From the NCBI GenBank assembly GCA_946807835.1, contig OX327699.1:3465001-3529000 (forward strand): a stretch of DNA of 64,000 nucleotides, in the 5' to 3' direction. Of the stretch, positions 33,722 through 46,675 are shown piece by piece; the first letter of the stretch is position 1, and each line of letters begins with the position of its first letter. Below the pieces are notes generated by a model. That model was not told the origin of the DNA. It saw only the letters and a list, made by a program, of their open reading frames with translations, and searched no databases. The translations under genes were made by a program, and so were the position numbers. This DNA comes from Ailanthus altissimus (lineage: Eukaryota > Streptophyta > Magnoliopsida > Sapindales > Simaroubaceae).

Positions 33722-34132
33722 TGTAAATTTTGGCTGGATTCCAAGAAACCAAAGTCCATTAAACACAACGTATGGAAAGACAATATAGTGAGATTGCAAT
33801 GGGATTAGCAAATAACAATCACCCAATTTTATAGATAATTAGGCCATATATTGTCATCGGGGATGATACAATTTTGCCATATGAGTTTGAGTTAGTTAAA
33901 TCCAAGGGAAAAGATTTTATTGCCAGTTGGTGATCATAAGAGCAAGTTCTCAACCACCCATCAGTAGGAGGACTCTTAACTCACAATGGGTGGAATTCAA
34001 CAATGGAGAGTTTATGTGGTGGGGTTGCCTATGATTTGTTTTCCTTTTGCTGGTGATCAACCAACAAATTGTAGGTACTGATGCAAGGAATGGAGCGTTG
34101 GCATGGAGATTAATGGTGAAGAAGTGAATTGA
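33722..34132 (+). pseudogene. UDP-glycosyltransferase (UGT85-like) pseudogene fragment
   Basis: Relic of the C-terminal, sugar-donor-binding half of a plant family-1 UGT, which normally transfers glucose from UDP-glucose to small molecules in the cytosol. In order: CKFWLDSKKPKS (equivalent to the usual xCLxWLDSKxPxS), a frameshift, EIAMGLANNNHPIL, a stop, VIGDDTILPYEF, then the PSPG box as [16 protein letters not shown] and [20 protein letters not shown] further frameshift precedes [14 protein letters not shown], a stop, and WSVGMEINGEEVN. The PSPG landmarks HxGWNSTxES and DQxTNCRY are clear, with THNGW where most have THCGW. The N-terminal acceptor half and the C-terminal end are missing. 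UGT85 assignment rests on GMEING and is an inference. Confidence 0.8.
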
Positions 34133-35149
34133 TACTGCCGAAACATAGATGAGAGAGCATCCAATCAGACGACGGCCGCCGAAGATCTACAACAATTTTC
34201 TATTACCTAACAGTAGAGATGCTGATTTGTTTTTTATGGATTTAGGGAGTAAAAACCTAACTAAAAGTCAAGTGGTTCGGTGCAATGGAGGATCGAATTC
34301 GATAAACTTTATGAGGGTAAGAATAATTTTGTAAATGTACAGTCAATAAATTTGAATAATATAGTAATATGGTTTGTCATTTACTAATATAGATATTAAC
34401 GATATAAAAGAATAAATGACTTAATTCAAATTGAGGTCATAATAGTAATTTTATTAGTTTTATTCATTTTTTAGTAAAAATACACTAAAGTCGTTAATTA
34501 ATAAGAGCATCGATGAGATTTTAAAAAATAAAACTATTTACCTGTCTCAATTATGTAAATATAATATTTTTATATTTTGAAATATTCAATTATATTAAAA
34601 TATTAAACCAAGTGTCAATATTTTACTAAATTATCTTATCAACTAGATAGTTGCACTGTCTCAATAAGATCGCCATATCTAAATTCTCCCCCCTCCTTAG
34701 GATTTAGATTTATCTTGACTCTTTATTTCGAAGAAAGCACGACAATATTGAAAGTGAGTAAAACTTAAAGTTTGAAAATTTATATAAAATTTGTGAAAAG
34801 TTGAAGAGTGGGTATATCTTTCTCCATTCCCCATTTAAAAAAAAGATGTAAATATAATTAGACTATTTTAAGTTGGACGATAAAATATATCATCCGTCTA
34901 TTTTAAGTGTTGGAGGTTTGAGTATTCTTACTTGTACAGATGACTAAATATCTCTCCTTGTAAAATTTAACACAAGCAAATTTTTTACTAGTTAATATAT
35001 TAATGTATAGTTATTATTGAAACAAAGAATTTAAATTTTAAGAGAAAAAAGAAGCATCTCATACATTTTTGTATTCAAAGAAAGGGTAATTATGCTTGGA
35101 TTAAAATCTTTTTTAATAATATTGTATAAATATAAATGGAATAACACTA
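34133..35149. other. AT-rich spacer, no gene found
   Basis: A 61-codon open frame at 34149-34334 has no recognisable motif and no similarity to UGT C-termini, so I do not call it a gene. The rest is AT-rich. It may include the U3 part of the Tat-like LTR whose R region is seen just to the right. Confidence 0.35.
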
Positions 35150-35340
35150 TTTAAGTGCAGGAACAATTATTTATATTAAGGGAATGCATTAAAGGTATAT
35201 TTGTAAATTTAACAAAAATTATAAACCCTCTTTAATAATATATAGGAGGTTTATTGGGTAAGAAATGAATCTTTTGTAATTTATAAAAAATCAATCCCAT
35301 TTCTCTCTATCAATTTATTTTTCGATTTTTATGAATTATA
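35150..35340 (+). mobile_element. Candidate 5' LTR remnant of the Tat-like element
   Basis: ATTAAAGGTATATTTGTAAA followed by ATAAACCCTC, AGGAGGTTTATTGGGTAAGA and AATCTTTTGTAATTT aligns with 55878-56010 (ATTAAAGGTATATTCATAAA, then ATAAATCC, AAAGGTTTATTAAGAAAAAA, AATCTTTTGCCATTT). Both copies then have TTTCTCTCT/TTTCTTTCTC pyrimidine stretches and TATAGAGACC-like sequence. The matched pair brackets a Tat-like gag/protease, as 5' and 3' LTRs would. Divergence is high and the LTR ends are not defined. Confidence 0.5.
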
Positions 35341-37610
35341 GACACTTAAAATTGTCATTGTTGATTGCAAATTTTTTAATAATCTCAAATTATTTAATAA
35401 CAAGATTCATCATGTTTTAAGTTAAGATTGGTAATTTCATAATCCTCCATAAAATTCCATGATCTATTTTAACCTAATTTACACCTTCATTTATGGATTG
35501 ATCTCATTTGTTTTTACAAACACAAATCATCTGTTACTAACTTTGGTCAAATCTAGGTTTGATCTTATCTTTTTGCTGGATCGTACAATTATTTTATTAA
35601 ATCATTCTGATCAGATTCCGGTGTAAAATTGGTTTTCATAATTTTTATTTATTCTCGATTTTTTTTATAGTTGAGATAAGGAAAAATAGGCGAAAGCGAA
35701 AGACCTTACGTTTTCACGATTATTGCCGCGAATCTAGTGATCATTTCTGATTTCTTTGATCTGTGATTATGGATTATTTTATCAATTGATTATTTCTGAT
35801 TTCTTGGACCATCTGATTGTTTTGATCCTGATTTGAATATTTTATCAATTGATTAATTTATCATTTAATCAAATCATGGACCAGATTCTTTCAAAAAAAA
35901 GAAAAAATCATGGACCAGATTATCTTTCACCTTCAATTAATCCTTTATGATATCAATTTGATTCTTTATGACGTGTGGCACGTGATTCAACCGATTTACG
36001 TCGCAATCATGGATTGCGGTTTTTACATTTTAATTTAATTTACACATTAACTATGATCAAAGGTTATAATTATTTAAAATTATGACTAAATAATCACATG
36101 ATCAACTACTCTCGTTTTAAAATCAAATTATGATAAATTACACGATTATAGTCCGATCAATTATCATTATCCGATTAGTATTGAATCACTATAAATTTAT
36201 TATTATATTATTATGATGTGATGGATTTAAAATGTTGACCATTATTTACATATTATTTTATTGAACATTTCATTTTATAATATTATGTTGTTAATATTAT
36301 AATGTGCTAATGACTATTATTTTTATTTTGATTTAATATCACTTTTATTATGATTGTAATTTTTTATAATTGATATCTGCCAATTACAATGTGCCATATG
36401 TTCAAGTAATTTATGATTATTGAATTGCATTATTAATTATTAACTTACACTGATGACTATTAAATTGCATCAATGATTATTAAATTGTATTGAATTGAAG
36501 GTTAATAACATTCATTATCAAATTTAATCGAGATTTTCTGTTAATATTTAGCTATAACACTTAGAATTTAAGTTTATATAAACTTTGCATATTTACTTGT
36601 TGAGAGAAAAATTTATTGTTTAGACATTCATACACACACTGACACTTTTATATTAGAATAATACTGACTTAAGTGTTAACATATTCTTTCTTGTGAAAGG
36701 ACAATAGATTTAATCATAATATTCATCATATGGTAATCATACGGCTAAAATTAAAATATGATGAACCACACGATCATGGTCCTATTTTGATTAATAAATT
36801 ATTATATAATTTTAATTTTACATATTGACGTATGATCATCAAGGATATCAACATTGAATCATGATTGCTTATGATTACTTTTATATTTGATTATATTTCA
36901 GTTATACTTATATAATCATGACCTTTATTTCCTTATGATATTTCTTAACTTATTTATAATTTAATTATTTAATAATAATTTGATCATGTATTATGTTGAC
37001 TTGAGTTGAGTTAATTATAGAATTGACTTTAATTGATCATAATAATATTGATCTACAGTGCACACTAATCTACAACGCACGATGATCTATGATGAATTTA
37101 TAGTGATCTGAAAACCTCATTTGTTTGCTTACAAAATAATTTTATAAATTCAACTTCATATGCCTTGCTTACTCCAACTGTTACATGTAACAATTATATA
37201 TCATTACTTTCATTATTCATTACTATATGCAGTTAGAATCAAAAGCCAATTGCTTTAGATATTAAATTAATTAATTGCATCATTTAATGCTACAATCATG
37301 GGATTATTAATTTAAAATCACTTTTAAATTTGCATTGATATAATTACATTAATTCACGTTAATATCAAAAGCCTTGATATCTTCATTTGGACAGCATAAT
37401 TTTCAAAATTAACACATAATTTCATTTTAATTACTGTTATATTAAACTCTTAGTTCATTTATCACCTCATTTTAATATTCTTTGAACATTTATGCATAAA
37501 ACGTTGGATAAACATCAAATGCACACTTCTTTTCAAGTCAATGAGGCCCTCTTCCATTTAGATGACAGTTATGATTAGCAAATCACAGCACCACCAGGTA
37601 TTGTGTCACA
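35341..37610 (+). other. Very AT-rich leader region of the Tat-like element
   Basis: No reading frame. The sequence is dominated by ATTATTGAATTGCAT-like and ATCATGAT-like short motifs in loose repetition. Long non-coding leaders are usual in Tat-lineage elements, so I place it in the 5' untranslated region. No PBS could be recognised. Confidence 0.35.
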
Positions 37611-37615
37611 AGTGG

Positions 37616-40384
37616 TGTAATGTTCAATCCCTATTAATAATTTTGGCACTTAGATTTTGGTATAGGGTAATAAAGACTCCGTAGAATTATCTGATTTTAA
37701 CTTTATTAAAAATATTTTTTTTATGGTGCGCGTGAAAGATATTAGACCTAATTTGATAATTTCATACTCGATCGGAGCGTCGAACGACCCTAAAATATTT
37801 TTGAAACTTTTCTCTATTGGCTTGGAAAAGAAAATTCCAATTTAGTATATGAATTTTCATTTAAGGGTTATGTATGGAACAAGTCTTTGTTAAGAAATAC
37901 AATCCATATATTAAAGAATGGACAAATTAGAAACAATCTCATGCATTGCAAAGTTGGGAATTCTAGTTAGTTCCTTTGATTATTCTAACTAGATAGTTAC
38001 AAAGAAACCAATTAAATTCTTCTATTTGAACTAATGACAAATTAGAAATTTTGAGTAAGTTGAAGGGCAAAATGGTCAATTGAGGGAGCACTATATATAT
38101 GTTGGAAGTGTGTAGAGTTTTCAAGATATCAAAAGCAAACATTTAGAACAAAAGAGAGCAAAATTCGTGTAAGTGTTGAAGGTGCTGCTACAGTGAAATT
38201 TCAGTTTCTTTTTCATGATTTTTCATACTTAATCAAGCTAAAATAAGGTTACATACCAATCCCTAAGCTCAATTGAAGCCTCCATTAGTGACAATTCAAG
38301 AAAACGAGAATAAAAAGGCATTGTTTTGTGAAATTTATAAGTGAGCTTTTAAGATTACTTCAATTGATGTTCTTGTGTGTATTCTTGGTTTAGTTTGAGT
38401 TGAATTCTAGTGTGGAGCTTGAAAGAGTCATCAATTTGAAGAAATTGGCAAGGTAAGAATTAGAGTTTTTGGTGATTTGAATGTAGAGACTTCAATTGGT
38501 TGTAATTAGGGCATTAAAATGCAATTGGCTTGATTTTGATATAATTGGAATAAGAAATTGAGAAAATAAATGTATTGGAACATATGGTGAAATTCTACCA
38601 CTTTAGAGAAGTTAGGGATTGAGTGGTGTTTTAATTGAGTTGTTGTATGTAAATGATGCATTATGTATGTTGAATGTATATAGTTGATGGAAAAATCAAA
38701 CATGAAGAAAATGAGACATAATTATCCATTTTACAAAGGTGAAGGGTAATTATGTCCAACCAATTTATAAGACGTTTAATAATTTTTAGGGCGCCGAGTG
38801 GTGAGTTAGATTAGAATAAATGAGTCCGTAAAAAAAAATAGGGAAGTAGTATGCATCCGGGCTTTGAATGCCGATTAGGGCATTTAGTAGTTAAATGAGA
38901 TTCTAGCATTCGATTTAGTTCTAAATGTCATTTATGGCGCGTAGGTAAAAAAAATCGAGAGCGGTAACGGGAGCAGAAATCTGGAGCGAAATTGAGCGCA
39001 GAGCGGTTATAAGTGAAAATCTGCCATTTCTTTTATCTTTTGTCTACTATGTTTTCGCATAATAAAAATGTACATTTTATGAGCTTTCAATACATAAACA
39101 TGATTATGATCTTGATATGTATCCATAGTTATGCATTTACATGTTCGGTTTAAGAAACAGTTTTAAAATATCTGCATTTATTTTAAAGGCCATTGGTACC
39201 CTCAAATTATAGTGGTGGTGATTATATTAGACCCGGCCAGTATATCCCGTGCATATGAGCAGGTCTTGAGGGTGTGCCATTAACTCCGGGAAGTTGGGAT
39301 GTCAAGTCATATGAGTCACTCTATGTGTACAGGGTATTGTCTCGCTATATGTATGCAAGGTAGGATTCCGCTGCATAGCCAGTGAGATGTCACTGTGGGT
39401 GCTACTAATTGAGGTGCCCCGTGACCTACTCACGTGTGCAATGTTAGTTGAGTTGCTACGTGAGTATAGAGTTTTAGGGTTACCATTGGTACAGTTTAAA
39501 AAGAAAATAGTCGAGCGAATACTTTACTAGTTTTCAATTTATCGATAGCATTTATGCATTTATATGCACACGGCAGTTATTATGTTATACAGATTTTGGA
39601 TATTGCTTTCCAAAGATGTAGATAAAACCCGCTCGGTAAGATTTCATCAGCATATGATATTAGAAACCGTTTTACAGCTTTACATCGGTTTTAAAAGCAT
39701 AATTTATGCATGTACTTTAGAATTTGCTATCTATGCATAATGTTATTTTATTTAAAATCTTAATTGCACTCACTGAGCTCCTTTAGCTCACTTGTTTTGT
39801 GTTTTATGTTTTCTAAACCCTTCCCAAGTGCAGGTCTCGGTACGCAAGCTGCTAATTTTCTTATTGCCGAGTAGTGGGCCAAATCTGAAGATCATTTTTG
39901 TATATGTAAATATGCTAAATAGCACCCTTTACTTTATGCATAGTAGTTATAGGCACGTATATTTGTATGTATGTTGTGAACCAACAAGAAGAGATTCGAT
40001 ATTACGATGATCGTTTTTGCTTTTTATGAGTATGCTCAATTTGTGATTCAAATGAAACTATTGAGTTGTGTTGGATTTGATTTGGAAAAGACCGGAGGTC
40101 CGAATTGGTAGTATTGAGAAGTGTTTGAAATAGAAGTGAAAGTTTTTTACAGGTTTTATGTGAATTTTCTCGAAAAACAAGAGAAACTCTGCCCCTTTGT
40201 TTTAAAATTAAGATGTCATTTTTATGTATATTACAAGATTTTCTCAATAGTAGCAAGAACTAAAAAGGGGTTCACCTCGCGGAAATATCTCAACTTACCT
40301 AGTTATATTCTGAAGAACTTCGGTCGAGGTACCCTACAGGGTCGCTGGGACTTATAGTAGAGGGTCTCGGGGTGGGTCCTGTCA
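37616..40384 (+). mobile_element. Family A solo LTR, best-delimited copy
   Basis: 2769 bp from TGTAATGTTC to GGTCCTGTCA with the perfect TSD AGTGG (37611-37615 and 40385-40389), uninterrupted. This copy shows the family's architecture. U3 is about 475 bp to a TATA-like box (CTATATATATG, 38091-38101). Next comes a conserved GGAAGTGTGTAGA start region, then a TACAGTGA box, a GGAGCGAAATTGAGCGCAGA box, the palindromic TGAGCTCCTTTAGCTCA hairpin near 39775, and a GACCGGAGGTC hairpin near 40091. The tail carries CGGAGGTCCGAATTGG and TAGTAGAGGGTCTCGG. It inserted in the leader or gag start of the Tat-like element. Confidence 0.96.
38091..38101 (+). promoter_or_regulatory. LTR core promoter TATA box
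   Basis: CTATATATATG lies 475 bp into the family A LTR and is followed by the GGAAGTGTGTAG sequence conserved in all complete copies. Equivalent boxes lie at 21056-21064 and 50596-50603 (plus) and 11433-11442 (minus). In the copy at 56976-59757 it has decayed to CATAGTTATAG. Confidence 0.6.
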
Positions 40385-41195
40385 AGTGGCTTTACCATAA
40401 TTCACATATTAGATCTCAACCATGCAGTAGAAGCTTGATGCACAAGCTCAGCAGATGGAACAATTCACTAAAGCCTTTGCTCAATAGCAGATTTGTGAGT
40501 TTGCCTGGCACAATGTTGCGAGTCTCTTAAAAGTGTTATATCTTTTATAATGATGACCTGACTTTGCATGTACATGTACCACCACAAGTTATGCCTCTAT
40601 AAATAGTTCTACTATTAAGGCATCCAAGTCCAAATTTGCATACATCATAGCAACCTCAAGTACATTTCTCTACGAAATCAGCTGTGCATAATATTTCTCT
40701 ATAAGTTCTCCTAGTTGCTACTATCTCCCATTGTCCCTATTCCACCAATAATTCAGCTGTCTCCTGCAACCTATTTACCAGAAGAGGCACTAACAGCTCA
40801 TGTGCAAGAAATATTTGACGAACGGATGAAGAGTCATCAGCTTCACATTCCTAGTGTCCCTTACTCCTTCACTACGTCGAAGTTGCAGGAATTTCCATTC
40901 ACAAAAGGGATTGAAAGCCAAAAGAAACCACTTAAACTTCGTATTCCCAACTTTAGATTCTTTGATGATAACTCTGATCCAATAAACCTCGTGTATTCCT
41001 TCAAGAAAATCATATCCCTTAAAGACTACAGTGATGCCACTAGAGATTATTAAGACTTTCGGTAATTTGTGCGAGTTTTTTTGTCAACCATTTCCAGATA
41101 ATCCATCAGCAACAAATCAATGTATTCAATTTAACTACTTTGTTACAAGGACAAAAAGCCTTGAAGGACTACGTGCGATGCTTTCGAGATATGTA
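40385..41195 (+). pseudogene. gag: Tat-like gag, N-terminal part
   Basis: Plus-strand gag of a Tat-lineage gypsy element with several frame changes. An open piece at 40715-41053 holds KKPLKLRIPNFRFFDDNSDP and YSFKKIISLKDYSDATRDY, equivalent to the family's KMPxxxxYDGxxDPxxHLxxYKxxM core. After a stop, CQPFPDNPSATNQCIQFNYF continues the capsid. The frame then shifts to QKALKDYVRCFRDMYV, matching the L+DYVRRF signature. It ends at 41195 where a copia element inserted; the next residues (QIKNFDKTLPP) are found at 46957 onward. Confidence 0.8.
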
Positions 41196-43429
41196 TGTTG
41201 GCAGATCTAAGGTACGTGTGGGTGTATGCATATGTTATTGTGTCTATTGCCTAAATACATATCAAATACATATTTAAATCTGACGGAAGCATGAAACTTG
41301 CAATAAATACAATAAATAAAATATATTAATCGCATTAATATATTTATAGGATAGAAAACCTACCTCAACGTGTAACGTTATACACGTATTTCCTTGGAGT
41401 CTGCATAGAGACCAACTCGAGGGCAGTTCTAGTCATCAACGCGGTGGGCTTGGTGAGCTAGAACAGCAGTCTTATACGCAACACCGGGTTTAATTCTTAA
41501 ACCTCAAAATAGTCGGTATGTGTTTTTATCTTTTTCTCCAAAAAAATAAAAAATAGAGAATTTAAATCAATCCACCATTACTTTAATTGGAACCATAAAA
41601 CAAAATAAAACAATTTTCTTTTTTCTTTTTTTTTTCTTCTCCTTTCCTCCCGGCACCATTTCCTTCTTTCTTTTTCTTTCTCCATTTCTTTCTTCTCTCA
41701 AAACACAAATGAGAAACAATTCATTTGCTTTTCATTTTCCATTTCCCGTTCACCAACACACACACTTCACTTCATTTTCAATTTCTCTCTTTCTATATAT
41801 ATATATATATATATATCTAATATATAATATAATATATATTATATAATAATAATAATAATACTAATGGGTGCCAAGTAGATATAATATTATTATATATAAT
41901 ATCTTATAAAAAATATAATACAATAATATAATATAATATAAAAATATATCATATAATATAATAAGAGAGATATTTTGATTATTTAACAATTAAATAATCA
42001 AAATGTGAAATGATCATTTTGCCCCTCATGAATAGTTACCATATTTACCCCCTAGTGGGTCCCACCAAATCTGCACTTGGGTAAACTCAACCGAGGGTTC
42101 ACAATGCGCCACGTGTCATTATACAATTAGTAAATAATTATTATTGACTAATTGTTGTGCTTAACACTTAAATACAGACACGTACGCATTCCTGTGTTAA
42201 TGCTGAATATTGTTAAATTAAACACTTTAATCCGACACGCTGCCCCAGTGCATAACGAGTACACTCCATATCGCGGGACTCCCTAGGTCCTACGCTTGAT
42301 TCGTCAAATAGAACTATTCCATGAGTCCGTGAGCACTGCCTCACGCACACGTCACGGATATACAAATCAGCGCGTTGAACCATACAAGCTGAGGTTACAA
42401 CGCATACATATAGTTCTTCCGTCATGATATCCTAGATGTACGGGGATATAGATTATCACCGTCAAATCCCCTTGTGCTCATTCATGTCCTATCTCCAGAC
42501 TTGTATCTCACTAAACAATATGCACAAACTCCTTTGTCATATTATTTCACCCTGGTAGAACTCTTTCCCAGGATGATTGCTTATGGCCACAAGACTTTCT
42601 GAGATATAGTCTCGAAGCATTTGGATATCTAACTCCCTATACGAGCTGACGAATCCCATATCTATACATACCGGACTCCATAAGCATCAGACCATACCCA
42701 GCGACACCCAGCGACACCCAGCGATCACACCATGAAAGGTCTGTGACATGTGTGGTACTAAAGTATGGTAGATCACTTACAAGCCCACCTTGACACTCAG
42801 GTTAAAGGACCACGTATACTACTTAACTCGAGAGGACCCTTCATTGACGGCTTACATAAGGTGTCTATCGGAGGCCCTTATAAGTCTGTCCTATATCCAG
42901 TCCTAACTGAATACCCATATATCAATACGAGCTCCAAACTCACAGTCGGCTAAGAACGACCATCTATACCCTATAGGTACGACATATGCTGATCTATATA
43001 TAAATGTATCCACCGACAAACCCGCATTAGCAGAAATGGATCAGGGATAATTATTTGAGAACATACTTATGCAACTAGCATTTTCTGGCACCCGATTGCA
43101 ACTCTTGTAACTATGCAGTTACGAGTATATTCCCAGGTCTATGTCCCATTACAGACAAGGCTCCAACTCTTGGATCTGCTGAGTATTATAACTAACTAAC
43201 ACTTAGTTGTGCTAACAGTTAGCAATTATATGTCTCAGCGTGGTTAACTATGAGTCTTTATCTAAACTCATTTAGATCTGATCCGAACTCTTTCAGATGT
43301 ACAATATCTGTAACGTTACGTGCATAATACCATATATATGGGTATTAGCGATTTAATAGGAATGTACACTTGTATAAATACACAAGTATATGTACATTCT
43401 GGGATGGCACGTAAGCACTGACCCTAACA
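41196..43429 (-). mobile_element. Copia 3' LTR, 2234 bp
   Basis: The minus strand starts TGTTAGGGTCAGTGC right after the polypurine tract and ends CTGCCAACA. Its first 290 bp (43140-43429) match 46676-46950 closely. It contains a (TA)n microsatellite at 41788-41816 amid AT repeats, and a 10-bp unit ACCCAGCGAC repeated three times at 42696-42725. A TATA-like TATATATGGG lies on both strands near 43332. Confidence 0.85.
42696..42725. repeat. 10-bp tandem repeat, three units
   Basis: ACCCAGCGAC, ACCCAGCGAC, ACCCAGCGAT, within the copia 3' LTR. Confidence 0.95.
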
Positions 43430-43444
43430 ATCTTCCAATTGCTC
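43430..43444 (-). other. Polypurine tract of the minus copia element
   Basis: The minus strand reads AGCAATTGGAAGATT immediately before TGTTAGGG of the 3' LTR, the standard copia arrangement (GCAATTGGxAGATTG). Confidence 0.75.
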
Positions 43445-46400
43445 TAGTGTTATTCCTGATGGCATTTCAGGCACATCAACTCTATGTGTTTCATAAACAC
43501 TATTAAAGTCATGGCATTAGAAAGTGGGTCCGCTAAATTATTTATAGAACACTTCTACGAATAATCACATCTCCCTATGCCAAGATCCTTCTAGTCATAT
43601 GAGACTTCTCTTAACATGATTAGAGTACTGGTGTCCTCTTGGTACCTTGGCTTGTACAATGGCCTAGTTTTGTCGCAAATTTATGGGATAGGATCCATCT
43701 GTCTTGCAACTCTTCCAAGGCCAGTGATAAACCTACGAATCCTCACTGCCGCTTCCGCTCTGCCATTTGACAAATTAGCAGTGAATCTCATTATGGTGCA
43801 TCTTCAACTCATCTAGTACTAATAAGAATGAGCACATTCTCAGATGTAGACTCTCTATCATCTAGGTCAGACTTGAAGTCTAACTCCATGCATCTTCTCA
43901 TTTGTAAGTCATTTTCTCCATTTTTGAGAAACTTATCCTTTATACCCTCAAGGTACTATAAGATATGTTTGACTACCAACAAGTGGCGGTCACCTGAACC
44001 AGACTGAAACCCCGCTCGCAACTCTTACAGCTAAACTGATTTCAGGTCTCAAACACATCATAGCATACATCAATATCTGAAGAGCTGATATATCTGGTGT
44101 GTTAGACATTTTAACTCTCTTATCTTCCATCTGAAGAGACACTCTCCTCGAAAGATGAACACCAGGTCTATTGATGTGAAATAATTTGGGAGAGTCATAT
44201 TAGCTTCCTAGCTCTATCTCTATAAAGATTTGTACCTAGTATAAAGGAAACCTCTCATAAATCCTTCATGGAGTAATTCTTACGAGTTACTTCTGACCGA
44301 TTATAACATACTGACATCATTCCCAATGACCAATATGTCATCAACAAAGAGCATCAAAAAGACTATCATGCTCCAACTGACCTTTCATGCACACTTGACT
44401 AGAAGTCTGACTGGACATAAAACCTTCAGGCAGTTCTATAAATATCTCTTACTCGAGGTATCCATTCTGGAATGCCTTTCTTACATCCATTTGCTAAACT
44501 TCAAAGTCATAATATGCTGCAAAAGCCAATAAAATTCTAATTAACTATAGCATCAATATTGGTTCAAAGGTTTCTTGTTAGTTAATCTCAGATCACTGAG
44601 AATTACCTTTCTAAAATCAATAAAGGGCCTAGAAGGTCTCTACCTTCTATCTGGCTCCCACTAGCCCTTTATAAACCCTTTACAACTAATGAAAACAATT
44701 CACACGGGTAGCTTAACCAAGTCCCAGACTTGATTCTGATGCATAGAGTCAAATTTGTTTTCATGGCTTCTTGCCGCTTCTCGAATCAATGTCTAACATC
44801 GACTCTCTATAGGTCAAGAATGATTTTCTTCTACCAAGAAAACTCTAAGTTCACCTTCAGGCATCAACCATACCTAAAAGGTGACCTAGACATCCTTTCC
44901 GACCCTTTGGGGTATGTTAAAAGGTCACTGCTTAATTGAGCCTGAGTTCCTATCCTTAGTTCATTGATTTCTAGATTGACTTCACCAAGCTCAAACTTTC
45001 TATGATTTCCATGATTCATGAGAAAATTTTCCTCTAGAATAGTGGTCTTTCGAGAAACGAACACACTTCGCTTCTCTAAATCATAGAACTAGTATCCTAT
45101 TGAATCATAGGATACACAATAAACCTATACTTGTACCTCTTGGGTGCTGTTTCTCCTACTAAGTAACTCTTACAAAATAAGATACCCTACTGCATAACTC
45201 TTACGTAAGCAGGACAACCCCAAGTCTTAACTAATTTAAGATATGGCTTCCTTCCTTTCTGTATCACATACAGAATGGAAGGAACAGCTTCTGATGGAAC
45301 TCTACTAAATAAGCAACTGAATTTAGAGTATATTCTCACAAATATAAATCGGTAACACTCATTATCAATCAAACAATATTTGATAAAGTCCGATTCCTGT
45401 TTTCCAAAACATCATTATGTTGTGAATAATGCGGAAGACTATAATGAGTGAGAATCTCATTCTTCCTTAAACAAACAAAAAACTTTGCTATTAATGTATT
45501 CACTTCCTCGATCTAATTATGTGATGTACACTCTGGTCTATATTGGGCCATCTCTGTGATTATTCATAAACTAGTTAAGTTTGTATGGTCAGATTAGGAA
45601 TCCTACCATCCTTAACCAGACGGATAAGCGTCTCACGCCTATATGACCAAAACTTATATACCACAGCTCTGTATTATTTAAGGATTCCGATCTACGGACA
45701 TTTCTAATTATATATATAATGTGAATTTATTATCTGACATTAAGCTGATAAAACATTATACTTATTATGCAATACAACTATTGTATTGCATACCAGAAGT
45801 AAGTCAAGCTGCCCAACAACTTGGACCTACAAGAAATCACCATTTCTTACTCTTAACTTTAGTTTTACAAGCTGTTGCATTCTAGTTTCTCTCAATCCCT
45901 GCAACATATTACAGATATGAGAGGGACATGCAGTATCTCATACCCAGCTTGAACTGGCATCATATGCCCTAGAAATATCTATTTGTGTCAAACACAAACC
46001 TGTGGGAGTCTTTCTGATAATTATATGACTTTTAGGGTAGAGGGATTTCCAATACCCAACCTTACTGTATTGAAAACACTTTCTACCTTCATGCTCTCTT
46101 GTTGATCTTTAGATAAATATTACCTCTGAGGATTTGTGCTATGTATCTACCTCATCTTCTTTTCCTCACACATCTGGTCTCATCAGATATACTTGGAGTA
46201 AAAGATGAAGCACCCTAAGCAAAGAGGGCTACACTCTCTCCATACAGTCCTCTAGAGAGGTATTATCATAATTACCTTACGGTAAACTCTGATCAACAAT
46301 AATCCAAGATTTTTTGAATTCATAATATTTGTGAAATTCATCCGTGGTTAAAGTAATTCCTAGCACCCTAAAGTTGGACTGCATCAATTATGCACACCAA

Positions 46401-46675
46401 TTAGTTCGTAATGGCCATTATTCTTGACAGGCAAAGCTTAATGGGAGATGTAAGTGGAATGGTCATTAAATCGCTAATAGAACATTTTAAATCATGGGTA
46501 TACTAATTATACTTTTTTTTTAAAACACCCTCCCACAGCTTTACATAATCTCGATAATCTCTCAAACAAAAAGATGATAATTTAAACTCTTTTAAACTAT
46601 ACAGCGGGAAGTAGATCCCATTGAAACTTACTCGGGCTTCACGCTGTAGTAATATTGGCCTTTGTAAACCCAACA
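43445..46675 (-). pseudogene. pol: Copia pol remnants (minus)
   Basis: Domains read from high to low coordinates. A gag/protease remnant with KDQQESMKVE and CNSL-type fragments lies at about 45850-46140. Integrase core relics follow near 45600. The GKPxxxxLxVWGCxAYV segment appears as GRKPYLKLVKTWGCPAYVRV at 45187-45250. KRSVFVSRKTTILEENFLMN lies at about 45010-45070, RT with LFVDDILVIGND (FVDD at 44337-44348), and RNase H traces at about 43600-43900. Stops and frameshifts occur every 50-200 bp, so this is long dead. Both Asp of the RT catalytic pair survive. Nothing suggests a captured host gene. Confidence 0.8.

Noticed and set aside
34149..34334. 61-codon frame as the 3' end of the UGT gene
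   Set aside because: It has no similarity to UGT C-termini, is in a different context from the PSPG relic, and shows no codon signal.
35341..37610. AT-rich stretch as a matrix attachment region or origin
   Set aside because: AT content alone is not evidence, no defined motif set was seen, and its position fits an element leader.
42213..42953. Short frames in the copia 3' LTR as accessory genes
   Set aside because: They lie wholly in LTR sequence, lack motifs, and have no counterpart to test in the truncated 5' LTR.
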